Origin: Littorina saxatilis
Taxonomy: Eukaryota; Mollusca; Gastropoda; Littorinimorpha; Littorinidae
Assembly: GCF_037325665.1 (NCBI RefSeq)
Contig: NC_090250.1
Span: forward strand, 31,060,369 to 31,124,368
Direction: 5' to 3'
Length of the DNA stretch: 64,000 bases
The notes beneath the pieces are model-generated. The model was not told where the DNA came from, did not search any database, and worked only from the letters and a program-made list of their open reading frames with translations. Below are positions 1 to 10,163 of the stretch, piece after piece. Both the position numbers and the translations under genes were made by a program. Each line of letters opens with the position of its first letter. Within the stretch, counting starts at the first letter, position 1.

Positions 1-133
1 CTTTACAAAAATTGACTATATTCTATACAAGAAACACTTAACAAGGGTAAAAAGAGAAACAGAATCCGTTAGTCGCCTCTTACGACATGCTGGGGAGCAT
101 CGGGTAAATTCTTCCCCCTAACCCGCGGGGGGT
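1..133 (+). repeat. Fragment of the TTTGGTGTTTAACGTC repeat (3' part)
   Basis: Near-identical to 7905..8067 and 42615..42780. Shared text includes TTAGTCGCCTCTTACGACAT and the closing CCCCCTAACCCGCGGGGGGT. Here the tail lacks the TCGTCCCAACCAATATGGG part. Confidence 0.7.
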
Positions 134-197
134 AATAATAACAATATTGCTCAGAATATAGCTGAATCAGAACAGAGACTAGCATCTGCCTCTGTAC

Positions 198-369
198 CTT
201 TGATTTTTGGAACAAAGACGACATTGCCACCAATCATATCATAGTAGTAGAAGCTCTGATGCTTGGACCCCATGACGACCTCTTCACCATTCTTCAGGAA
301 GTCAGCGGACATCACAGGAAAGTTGTTCAAGAAGACGTTTTGTATTTTGGGGTTGTTTTTACCGTCAAT
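198..369 (-). CDS. UTP18: UTP18 exon 6, WD domain; last exon in window
   Basis: Begins IDGKNNPKIQNVFLNNFPV and ends FVPKIKG. The donor GT is at 197-196. It matches the UTP18 segment VDGKTNPKIQ. The following exon is before position 1. Confidence 0.9.
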
Positions 370-3300
370 CTGCAAAACAAATCAAGACCAAACTGTCTGA
401 GTACAGCAAGCACCACAATTATAAAATAACTTTTTAATTCTGACAATCTAATTCTTCCCCTTTTCAAGCTTCAAAGTTCACTCCTTTTTTCCATATGCTT
501 CTTAAATCTAAAATGGTTGGGAAGGGAGTCGCGTTGGTCTACACCTCAATTTTAACAGAACATCCATCAACACTCCCATGTTAGAAGGATCCTTACTTCA
601 GCAAAGCCCAGTCTCTCCCATTTCTACCAATTTAAATCATCAAAGTTGGCAAAGCCGGTGTTCCTTACCTGGAAAAGTCTGATGGTTTGGTCTGTGCTAC
701 CCGTCATCAACACCTGTGCTGTAGGGTGGAACTTGACACATGTCAACTTGCCCTGAAACCACCAAACAAGCATTCAGTCATCAATAACTTACTTGGCATA
801 TCAGGTTGTCTTGGTCTGGCAAATAATGGTTACATTTTGTAATAATTATGCCAAATAAAACCTGCTGGTTATTGGTCATTTCACTTCAAACAAAATAATA
901 GGGAGAACCATAATTGCAAGCCTGATTACAGTACAGATGAGGTTGGATTTAGTCCTCTTCATTCCCATCCACAACAGTCTAGCACGGTCCCCAGGACGTG
1001 GTCCAAAGTGGCACAGATCAAGGAACTAAGCAATTTTTATCAAGCCAACCCAGAATGTAAACATGGCATTATTTGCATTTACTTCATACATACACAACAG
1101 ACGCTAGTAGTAGCAGAGCAAATATGTCACCATTGGTCTTGCCTTCAAATACGAATCGTACAATAGGGACAACAAAGCAGTGCTAGTTTTCCTCGATCAC
1201 TGTGATAAAGAGAACTTGAAACACAGATGTGACTTACTGTGCTTGGACTGTCAGAGTTGGCATCAGGACAGCGCTTGATCTGCAGGAGACCTGAAGGTAG
1301 CGAAGATGAGGTCACCAAGTTGGTTCCCGTCCGTCGTGTCAGCTCATCCACGTCACTGTCATCTGCAAGGCGTGTAATAATAATAATAATTGTCAGTAAG
1401 TACTGGTGTCACATGACTGATGTGAACCAGTTGATTGGCTAATGGCGATGATCTAAAACTGTTAGCGCACTCTTGGAGTGCGCTAACTTTTCCACAGAGC
1501 GTATTCTTCCGCCTTTTGCTTAAGCGAAAGTGTACTCTCATCCTCAGAATTAATTAATGACATGTAGCTTATATTCTCCACAATACCAATGATTAAGACC
1601 ATAAATTTCCTGCTTCTCAATTAAAGCAGAAGATGGGTTTTTTTCTGACAGATTGCATGTGCCTGTGCCACAGTTGCCACTGATCTACAAATAGAACCCG
1701 CTGTGTCTAATTTTTCAGTTTCGACTTGCGAAGATTCCTCTCATAATTATGCCATGTTAGTGGCATGTAGTTTATTGTCCACATTACCAAATGATGAGTT
1801 AGTATACAATTCCCAGCAGCTAACAGAAAACACAAGTGTTATTCCGATAACGTAGCAGCAGAGACGGTAGCAGCTAGATCAGGTAGCAGACTACACTGAA
1901 ATACGACTGCATCTGTTCAGTAAATGAATGTTTTCCGAATTATTATTTCAAGGCAAGAACAATCGGAATCGAAAACGTGTAGGGTTTAGAACGTTCTTAC
2001 CATATTCAAGACTTATTACCAGCCTGTCTCATGCGTGCAGACTCAGTGCAACGTGACGAGCAAAGTTGTTTTTGAAATGAGACTCAGTGCAGTAGCAGAC
2101 GACATAAATCCCGCTCAGCAAATTAACATGTTGGGCAAATGTGAACGATAAAACGATGGGGATATAATACGTGTAGGGTTCAGAGCATTCTTACCGTTCA
2201 TATTTAGTACCAGACTCCCCGATGAGTGAAGATACCACACGAGAAACATGCCACATTTATTTTGAAAATGTTCTTTCCGTCGACCTTGGCAAGGGGCAAA
2301 ACTCTGCACAGTCAATCTGTCGAAGCTCGATGAAGGTTTCGAATCGCAAATAATTAAGAGCACAGTCCTTTCTCCGAGTTTAAATGAGGTCTCTATGAAA
2401 GATCATCACTTTTTAGCTTAACGCTACACTGGAATTTACCAACAGAAATTAAAACAAGAGTTTGCGTGTGACGAAAGCACGACACACTTGAGACAGCCCA
2501 CACAAAAGTAGATCCAGTGACACAAACCTGACCACACAGTTACGCCTATCCAAATGCGCGTTGCAAAATGTGCGTTTTGAATCTTCTTTTTTCTCTGGCG
2601 GTACTGACAATATCGTTATTGAAACAATCCCAGTGCACAAAGGGATTTATAGAGCAAATCTCGAAAATAATTATTGAACTCAGCGCTATGCGCTTCGTTC
2701 AATAATGAATTTTCTCGATTTGCTCTATAAATCCCTTAGTGCACTGGGATGTCTCAATAACTTAAATAATAATAAAACATTCTTTTATAGGGCTCTTCAC
2801 CGCCGAATGGCAGTCTCATGGCGCTTTACATTAGACATTAAAATTTAACATTTTACAAAAAAAGTTTTCTCGTAAGAAATAACACATGATACTTGTAATA
2901 TATGTGCATACAAAACAAATAATATGTGCACTTGCTACAGTATCCTGACCTTTCATACTGGATGCAATCATGCACAAACGCAGAGAGAAAGAAACCATGG
3001 CATTCATTGATTCAAGTTGGTTGTGATGTGGAAAACACCCAAAACACCAGCAATGTCATGCCTTTACCAGTGTCATACAAGTATATATCATAATTTTTCC
3101 TTACAACATAAAATGAAAAGAAACCATGCACTAGATACCAGGTACATTACAAATAGGTAATGACTAATGTTCACAACTTTCTCTTTTTTGATATAAAAAT
3201 TGGTGAACACAATACAAAAATATTTTGCAATAACAAAGTTTCACAAACTGTGCCGACAAATTATTTTGCTTTCCTCAGTTCTTTAGAACAAATGCAGTAC

Positions 3301-5534
3301 TTTAACAGACAGTAGAAATTACACACACATGCAGACTCTTTCTCTCTTTCATTATCCCTCACACTCCTAAAATTGCACAGAAGCCTCAAACAATAAAATG
3401 TTTCATTCAAATAAATAACATATACATTGAATGGCTCCACACATTTTTTCTATTTTTCTAACTAGGACAGAAATCAAACAATCAACTTACCATCTGAAAC
3501 GTCTTCGTCTTTAGAAGTTGGTAACTTTGCCCATTTTGGTGTTCCAGCTAGCTTTTCAAACCTGGGGCAGACACAGACACACACAAAAAAGGTTTACAAA
3601 ATGACTTCCACAGACAAAACACCATGGCATCTTATACGTATAATACCAATTTCTGAAGTTACTTTCAATAAATTACAGTGGAACCTGCCATGAAACATTG
3701 AAAGGACACCCTTAGAACCTGCCAAACACACTATAAACCTGAAAAGAGCGAGTCCTGGGAGTGGGAAGCACTCAATTTGTGTTATCATGCTTTTCAGAAT
3801 TAAATTGTTCGCTAGTTTTCTTAGAGAATGAATAAGAACATACACTTGGCTGAATTTTGAAGTTGGGAAAATTTCTGCCAGATATGCACCGAAACGAAAT
3901 TAGAGTAAATCTAACTAACATGACAAATGATGCTTTTGTGAAGGTCTCACAGAACAGAACAAAAACGTTATCCTGGTCTTTGGACCCACTATAGTTCTGC
4001 TGAATGGGTCTTTCGACTCCCTTAGAATTAAAATTGGGGGTCCCAGGACCCTCTGTGCCCCAATTCATCCATTCAGTTCAACTCACATGCCAGGATTATC
4101 ATCAGGGTCTTCCCATGCCGGCTTCCTAAACTCAGCATTCAAAGCAGCAGTACTTTTCTTCTTTTGCTTCTTCTGCTGAAACAAAAAGACCATATTTCAT
4201 TATTTTACTGTATTTGACGAATTACAAGACGCACCGTTTTATAAGCCGCACCCCGGACTTTTAACAAAAAAATTGGGACGAGCCACGTATAGGCCGCGTC
4301 ACTATATTAGCCGCCGTCGAAAAAAATATAATCAGATCGTGTCAATCAATCAAAACAACCAGGCAAACGAAAGTACGGTATTTGGCGAAATCGGCTCCGA
4401 GAATAAACAAGTGAAACAAAGAAGAAAAGTGAAAAAGTTTGAAGAAAAATATCACACACACAATTTGTAACCAACACACACATGTAGTCCCGCCCGGAAT
4501 AAGCTTTTTTGGGATGATTTACGACTTTTGCGCACATTTCGAGCAGACGAAAACACAACATGGCGGCTCTCGCTCCCCCAACTATCGCAAGACACAAAAA
4601 ATCGAAATCTCGCGCACGCGCGAGATCCTGATACATCCGGTGTTTCTCTGTACGCTATCTTGTCACGACGACTTGTTGACAAACGAAGATTCGCGAAAGA
4701 AAGAGAAAAGCGCCGAGTCTTCAGTAGAGAGCTAATAAAGTACCGGTAATCGCTAATCGAGCGAAATGAAAATCCGCGGCGACTTCCATTAGGTGAATAC
4801 TATTCAAGTTTAGGTAACGTTTAAGCCGCATCTTTTTATAAGCCGCAATGCGATTTTTTTTTTTAAAGTCGCGGCTTGTAGTCCGTCAAATACGGTACAT
4901 CAAAATTAGAACATACCAAATACAGAAATTATGAAAAGGTGAGTTTTACTGAAAATACAATACATTTTCTGGTCTAAAAAAGAAAGAGACATTAATTTTG
5001 ACATGGCAAGAAAACCGTATTTCAATGACGTGCGTATGCATGCCTGCATGAATGGCCATGTGTGTGTCTGAGAGATACAGAAACAGCATGTGAAAGGCTG
5101 CGCATCCTACAGACCTTTTCGGAATCTGAGCAGATCTCGCGAGATATCCACGAGACATGCTCTTTCTTATGCTTCAAAAATCGTGATAGCGGTGCCCCAT
5201 GCTTTGCTATACTTCTAAGTTTGCGAGAGCTTGGAATACCGATACAGTGATAGGGTCTATTTCAGTTACAATAATGCATGTGCGCAAGGGACTGTTAGTA
5301 GTAACATACCTCTTTTGTGGAAGTACTGCTAGTGAGAACCTCCTTCAGTTCTTCCTCTCCCCCAAACACTTTTCTCCGCAACTCTTTCTCTTCTTGATCT
5401 CTCTCCCTCTTTGCTCCCAGTGGCTGTCCTTTTAAGTGAGATTTTCTGACAGCAGAAGGAACTGTACGTGAAGTTCGGGCCTTGTCGCTGCCATCTGACT
5501 GGTCAGCGCTACGCTTTATTCCTCTTCGCAACAT
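198..5534 (-). CDS. UTP18: UTP18 homologue, U3 snoRNA-associated WD-repeat protein (5' part of gene, six coding exons)
   Basis: Joined minus-strand exons, 5' to 3': 5534-5310, 4175-4087, 3561-3491, 1362-1238, 752-669 and 369-198. All have GT-AG borders and give 255 codons plus one base in one frame. The N-terminus has the EKELRRKVFGG stretch, resembling the LVFGD motif of Utp18. The middle has FEKLAGTPKWAKL and LTRRTGTNLVTSSSLPSGLLQ, followed by the first WD-repeat residues (VKFHPTAQVLMTGSTDQTIRLFQ and IDGKNNPKIQ), all characteristic of this family. Known role: UTP18 is a UtpB component of the nucleolar small-subunit processome and acts in 18S pre-rRNA processing. The remaining WD exons are outside the window, so the gene is partial here. 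The ATG lies 15 bases inside an exon preceded by an acceptor, so a non-coding first exon is expected upstream. Identity is firm; exact exon 2 start is either 4175 or 4172. Confidence 0.93.
669..752 (-). CDS. UTP18: UTP18 exon 5, first WD repeat
   Basis: This 84-base, 28-codon exon reads GKLTCVKFHPTAQVLMTGST and then DQTIRLFQ. It is a typical WD blade and in phase 0 on both sides. Confidence 0.92.
1238..1362 (-). CDS. UTP18: UTP18 exon 4
   Basis: Encodes DELTRRTGTNLVTSSSLPSG and then LLQIKRCPDANSDSPST, the conserved link leading into the WD domain. It enters in phase 1 and leaves in phase 0, fitting both neighbours. Confidence 0.92.
1461..1487. repeat. Perfect 12-bp hairpin
   Basis: GTTAGCGCACTC, three-base loop, GAGTGCGCTAAC, in the UTP18 intron between exons 4 and 3. 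Confidence 0.6.
1900..2250. repeat. Imperfect tandem duplication in UTP18 intron
   Basis: ACGTGTAGGGTT...TTCTTACC occurs at about 1975 and 2170, each followed by similar sequence. Both copies carry a minus-strand GGTAAGAA donor-like site. Confidence 0.4.
2627..2750. repeat. Hairpin-forming MITE, about 124 bp
   Basis: Two arms of about 50 bases: ATCCCAGTGCACAAAGGGAT and the matching reverse ending TCCCTTAGTGCACTGGGAT. They meet around GCGCTATGCGC. Lies in the UTP18 intron. Confidence 0.7.
3491..3561 (-). CDS. UTP18: UTP18 exon 3
   Basis: Encodes FEKLAGTPKWAKLPTSKDED, matching the family's conserved G-x-P-x-W-A segment. The donor is GTAAG and the acceptor CCCCAG. Confidence 0.9.
4087..4175 (-). 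CDS. UTP18: UTP18 exon 2
   Basis: Encodes a basic run (QKKQKKKSTAALNAEFRKPA) and then acidic WEDPDDNPG. The donor GT is at 4086-4085. The acceptor is a CAGCAG doublet, so one glutamine may be optional. Confidence 0.85.
4206..4897. mobile_element. Non-autonomous DNA transposon (MITE) with TACNGTATTTGACG termini
   Basis: The left end TACTGTATTTGACGAATTAC pairs with the right end, whose reverse complement begins TACCGTATTTGACGGACTAC. It is about 690 bp with no transposase. Type is probably Tc1/mariner-like, by analogy. Lies in the UTP18 intron between exons 2 and 1. Confidence 0.7.
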
Positions 5535-5548
5535 CTTTTCAAAAATTT
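5310..5548 (-). CDS. UTP18: UTP18 exon with start codon
   Basis: The acceptor AG is at 5549-5550, the ATG at 5534-5532, and the donor GT at 5309-5308. It encodes residues 1-75, lysine/arginine and glutamate rich, ending in phase 0. The first 14 bases (5548-5535) are 5' untranslated. Confidence 0.85.
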
Positions 5549-5919
5549 CTGGGGAAAGAAAAAAACATTTTGATAGGTACTATTGGTAATTCACTAATTG
5601 TTCCTTGCTAAAACACACACACTGGATCATCCACAAGTTCAAGTTTCACATTCACAAACAAAAACATGGTCTAAAAAACCCAAAGATAAGTTAATTATCT
5701 GGACATTATAATGATAAGTGTTTGTCTGTCTGTCCACTTAAAAGACTGTTGGGTGGAAGTACAGTGAACGTAACGTAACGTTTTGTCATAAATCAAAACG
5801 TTTCAATTAACATACCATTTTATTTATAAAAAACACACACACACAAAATAACTTAAAAGCTGGTGCAGTGAGGCATCTGTATTCATGTATGTTCCATGTA
5901 AAATGGGTTAGGACTGAGA

Positions 5920-5922
<3 letters not shown>

Positions 5923-5981
<59 letters not shown>

Positions 5982-6115
5982 TCTAATTTTATTTTACGAG
6001 GGTTGTGGCATAAGCATTACAAACGAGCTCTTTTTTTCATCCAGCCCTCTCCCAGACAGTGACTACTCTGATCACATATTTACACGGACATTCACGTAGA
6101 AAAAAAGCAGAAAAC

Positions 6116-6159
<44 letters not shown>

Positions 6160-6160
6160 A
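5923..6160 (+). repeat. Two (GA)n microsatellites
   Basis: (TG)n passes into (GA)n at 5923..5980, and a second pure (GA)n run is at 6119..6158. Lies upstream of the UTP18 coding start. Confidence 0.9.
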
Positions 6161-6330
6161 GAGAGACTCAGTCTGAGAGAATCACGTGTCAATCAGCCAT
6201 TCAGCATGTTGACTGACATGGAAAGTGTAATAGAAAACATCGTGAACTAGATGTGCAACACCCGTCTTCACTCTGAAACCTGGCCGTTCTGTTCAAGTCC
6301 GAACACTGTCACGGCAGCTTGCAAACTCAC

Positions 6331-6375
6331 GTGTGTAGAAAGTTGTTGTCTTTCACAACCGGAAATGGCAGCTAT
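6331..6375 (-). promoter_or_regulatory. Candidate UTP18 promoter and non-coding first exon
   Basis: On the minus strand a strong donor (CACAC|GTGAGT, GT at 6330-6329) follows about 40 bases downstream of GCCATTTCCGGTTGTG. That stretch holds ETS-like CCGGAA and YY1-like GCCATTT sites, common at housekeeping promoters. The coding exon at 5548 needs an upstream 5'-UTR exon. Linking the two is inference. Confidence 0.25.
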
Positions 6376-7378
6376 CACAAAGTGTCTTGATTGTCGCAAA
6401 AGTGTGTGATCAAATCCTTTTTTGAACTAACTTACACGTCTGCCTTTTGCTTTGATACGAAAACTTGTGAGGTATGTGAGTATTAAATAAAATGAGCAGT
6501 TCGCAATAAGACTTGTCCTTTTTACGACAACAATATCTGATCGTTTTTGTGGGTTCGCGATGGCGCAGGTGAAAGCGATGCCCATGGCGCGGTGGCATAG
6601 TATAGTGTGTGCATAGTCTATGAGTGTGTCTGTGTGTAAAACGCAGTTTTAATCTTTTGTCATTGGCTTCTGCGAGTTTTTGTTATCTTTTCTAAATTAA
6701 GTGGAGCAAAGAACTTAAAAAAAGAGACTGGGCATTTCAGAAAATAAGCTTCAATTCTTTCTTTCTTGACGAAGGTTATATCGCGACGGGAAGCTTCAAT
6801 TATGAACATTTATTTTCCATAGTTGTTTTGTCATGAGACGCTACTTCAAATCTGATTATTTGGAGATCTCTATTGCATCGAAGTCAACAAATGTTTCAGC
6901 TAGCATTTTCATAAACACTGTGCAGACAAGCTCTGTGCCAAATTTCCTTGTATTGATGAGGACAATAAAACTTCTTGTATCTCTTGTATCTTGTATCTAT
7001 TGTTGTTTCGTGTTTTTTGTGTGTGTGTGGTTAATTTTTTGGGGGGAGGGGGTGGGGGGTAGAGAAAAAGAGAATTAAAGGGCAACAGTGAGAATTCCAA
7101 AGGCATTTAATGTACGCCTGGTTATACATGTAGATTCAGGGCCTAACCATGAGTTGTAGCAAAGACAGTTGATTGACTTTTTTTTAATGAATTGACGGTC
7201 TGAACTGAAGTGCTATGCAGATCATTTGCTTGCTGAATGAGCTGTTGAAAAAAAATATGGTTTGGATCAAGGCACCAAGAGGCATAAGGGAATAATATAC
7301 GTGATGTCCATTCACATTAACTAAATCAGACCTTCTCAAACAATTATATTACCAATATCTACTTGCAACACACACAGC

Positions 7379-7420
<42 letters not shown>

Positions 7421-8240
7421 GAAAGAAGAGTTTTGCAGACTTGATTTTTTTTGGGTCTCCTTTTTTTTGTGAGTGCATAAATATTCATTTCTGCCAAACT
7501 AATGAAATAGCTTATTACGAACAACTTATTAATTTCATAATTCATATAGGTTGACAGAACCAGAATTCAAAACAAGCTACACTTTCTTTGCACAGCCACA
7601 TTTCCTTTTCTACATAATTAAAATTCTACAAAATGTCTCTCAACAAAAAGCATTCGCCTGTTCAGCTTGCAATTTCTTTCTTTATTTGGTGTTTAACGTC
7701 GTTTTCAACCACGAAGGTTATATGGCGACGGGGAAAGGGGGGAGATGGGATAGAGCCACTTGTCAATTGTTTCTTGTTCACAAAAGCACTAATCAAAAAT
7801 TTGCTCCAGGGGCTTGCAACGTAGTACAAAATATATTACCTTACTGGGAGAATGCAAGTTTCCAGTACAAAGGACTTAACATTTCTTACATACTGCTTGA
7901 CTAAAATCTTTACAAACATTGACTATATTCTATGCAAGAAACACTTAACAAGGGTAAAAGGAGAAACATAATCCGTTAGTCGCCTCTTACGACATGCTGG
8001 GGAGCATCGGGTAAATTCTTTCTTGTCCCAACCAATATGGGACTCCCCCTAACCCGCAGGGGGTAGCTTGCAATTAAAACAACATGCCTATCACAGATAA
8101 CATATACATACATATATGTACACACATGTATACACATGCAGTTACTAAAACTGAGGTAACTTTTAATGGAGGAACGTCGGTGACACTTTCCATATGTAGC
8201 ACATGAAGACAGAAAAACTCAGCTGTTGATCTTAAAAAAA
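6376..8240. other. Intergenic region between LIAS and UTP18
   Basis: No gene found. Contains the repeat at 7673..8067, a CA tract at 7378..7419, and a short fragment at about 6757..6795 resembling the TTTGGTGTTTAACGTC repeat. The rest is unassigned. Confidence 0.4.
7673..8067 (+). repeat. Interspersed repeat, TTTGGTGTTTAACGTC family, about 395 bp
   Basis: Full-length copy, highly similar to 42383..42780. It starts with (TTTC)n-TTTATTTGGTGTTTAACG and ends with the CCCGCAGGGGGT hairpin. No long ORF. Lies between LIAS and UTP18. Confidence 0.75.
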
Positions 8241-8260
8241 AAGGCCGGCCCCAGTGCAGA

Positions 8261-8266
8261 TTTATT
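8261..8266 (-). other. LIAS poly(A) signal AATAAA
   Basis: AATAAA on the minus strand, about 210 bases beyond the LIAS stop codon. It gives a plausible short 3' UTR (8240..8473). Confidence 0.55.
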
Positions 8267-8473
8267 GTGATTTTTACGCTTTAACATCAAAGCACCACCA
8301 CTCCACAAAATGTATAGTCTGCAAAACATATCTGCTCGGCTCACATGCAGATTGAGGTCTCCGAATGAGGGGTGGAAACATTTAAACTGGTTTTTTTCCC
8401 ACTTAAAACTGTCTTTGAGGTGAGAAGACAGAATCAACAGAACTGCCCACATTGCGTCCTTGTGTCAGAAACA

Positions 8474-8550
8474 TTATGCTGACACTGGCTCTGACTGCTC
8501 TTCAAGCTTGCTGCGTCGCTTCTCAAGTAGATTTTTGATGAAAAACTCTC
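8474..8550 (-). CDS. LIAS: LIAS exon 11, C-terminus and stop
   Basis: Encodes [18 protein letters not shown] and a short acidic tail, then TAA at 8476-8474. Confidence 0.93.
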
Positions 8551-10107
8551 CTGAAACAGAAGTTGCAAGGAATCAAATAAATTAACTGCTGTGCATTTGA
8601 TAGCGAACAGAAAATAGTCTAAACGGGGCACACGAAGCCGAATGTGTAGGGGAAGATAGAAGGAAAGCACATTAAGCAGCTTATAATTTGTATGTTCAGT
8701 GCAGAATGTGGTGTACAGGCAATTTACAGTGGCAGAATCTGAAGGTAGAAGAAGAGATGGAACAGAGAGAGTACACAACAAACAAAAACAGTAGAGAAAA
8801 GGTGTGTGGGTTGGGGACAAGGGACTGGAGGTGGTGGATGAAGATGAAAACATGTCACAGTGATAAGCCTGATAAAGCCACCCAAGCAGACATATAGGGC
8901 TGGTGCTACATGCTCCCTCCCCCCCCCCCCCCCACTCTCTCTCACACACACACACACAACGGTGGCTGGGCGCACGAGAGATCCATGACCCACCTGCTTT
9001 GTAAGAAGACCTGACCAGAGGACCACTTGCTGTGTAGGCGAACCCCATCTTGTCCCCAACCTCCTGCCAGTGCTTGTACTTATCAGGGTGAAGATATTCT
9101 TTCACCTGCAAAACAAAACAGCATGAACAGAAAATAAAGACATGTACCCACACATTTTCTCCTGGTCTTGATCTCTTTTTTATATTTAGTCAAGTTTTGA
9201 CTAAATATTTTAACGTAGAGGGGGGAATCGAGACGAGGGTCGTGGTGTATGTGTGTGTGTGTGTGTGTGTGTCTGTCTGTCTGTGTGTGTGTGTAGAGCG
9301 ATTCAGACTAAACTACTGGACCGATCTTTATGAAATTTGACATCAGAGTTCCTGGGTATGAAATCCCCATACGTTTTTTTCATTTTTTTGATAAATGTCT
9401 TTGATGACGTCATATCCGGCTTTTCGTGAAAGTTGAGGCGGCACTGTCACGCTCTCATTTTTCAACCAAATTGGTTGAAATTTTGGTCAAGTAATCTTCG
9501 ACGAAGGCCGGGGTTTGGTATTGCATTTCAGCTTGGTGGCTTAAAAACTAATGAGTGAGTTTGGTCATTAAAAATCTGAAAATTGTAAAAAAAATATTTT
9601 TTTTATAAAACGATCCAAATTTACGTACATCTTATTCTTTATCATTTTCTGATTCCAAAAATATATAAATATGTTATATTTGGATTAAAAACAAGCTCTG
9701 AAAATTAAAAATATAAAAATTATTATCAAAATTAAATTGTCCAAATCAAATTAAAAACACCTTCATCTTATTCCTTGTCGGTTCCTGATTCCAAAAACAT
9801 ATAGATATGATATGTTTGGATTAAAAACACGCTCAGAAAGTTAAAACGAAGAGAGGTACAGAAAAGCGTGCTATCCTTCTCAGCGCAAGTACTACCCCGC
9901 TCTTCTTGTCAATTTCACTGCCTTTGCCGTGCGCGGTGGACTGACGATGCTACGAGTATACGGTCTTGCTGTGTTGCATTGCGTTCAGTTTCATTCTGTG
10001 AGTTCGACAGCTACTTGACTAAATGTTGTATTTTCGCCTTACGCGACTTGTCTTTCTCTCTCTCCCTCTCAAACAGTGATACATGTACAAGCCTATTAGT
10101 ATTAAGG

Positions 10108-10163
<56 letters not shown>

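Noticed and set aside
8434-9153. 239-codon minus-strand ORF
   Set aside because: It is LIAS exon 10 read through into its introns; only 8994..9105 is coding.
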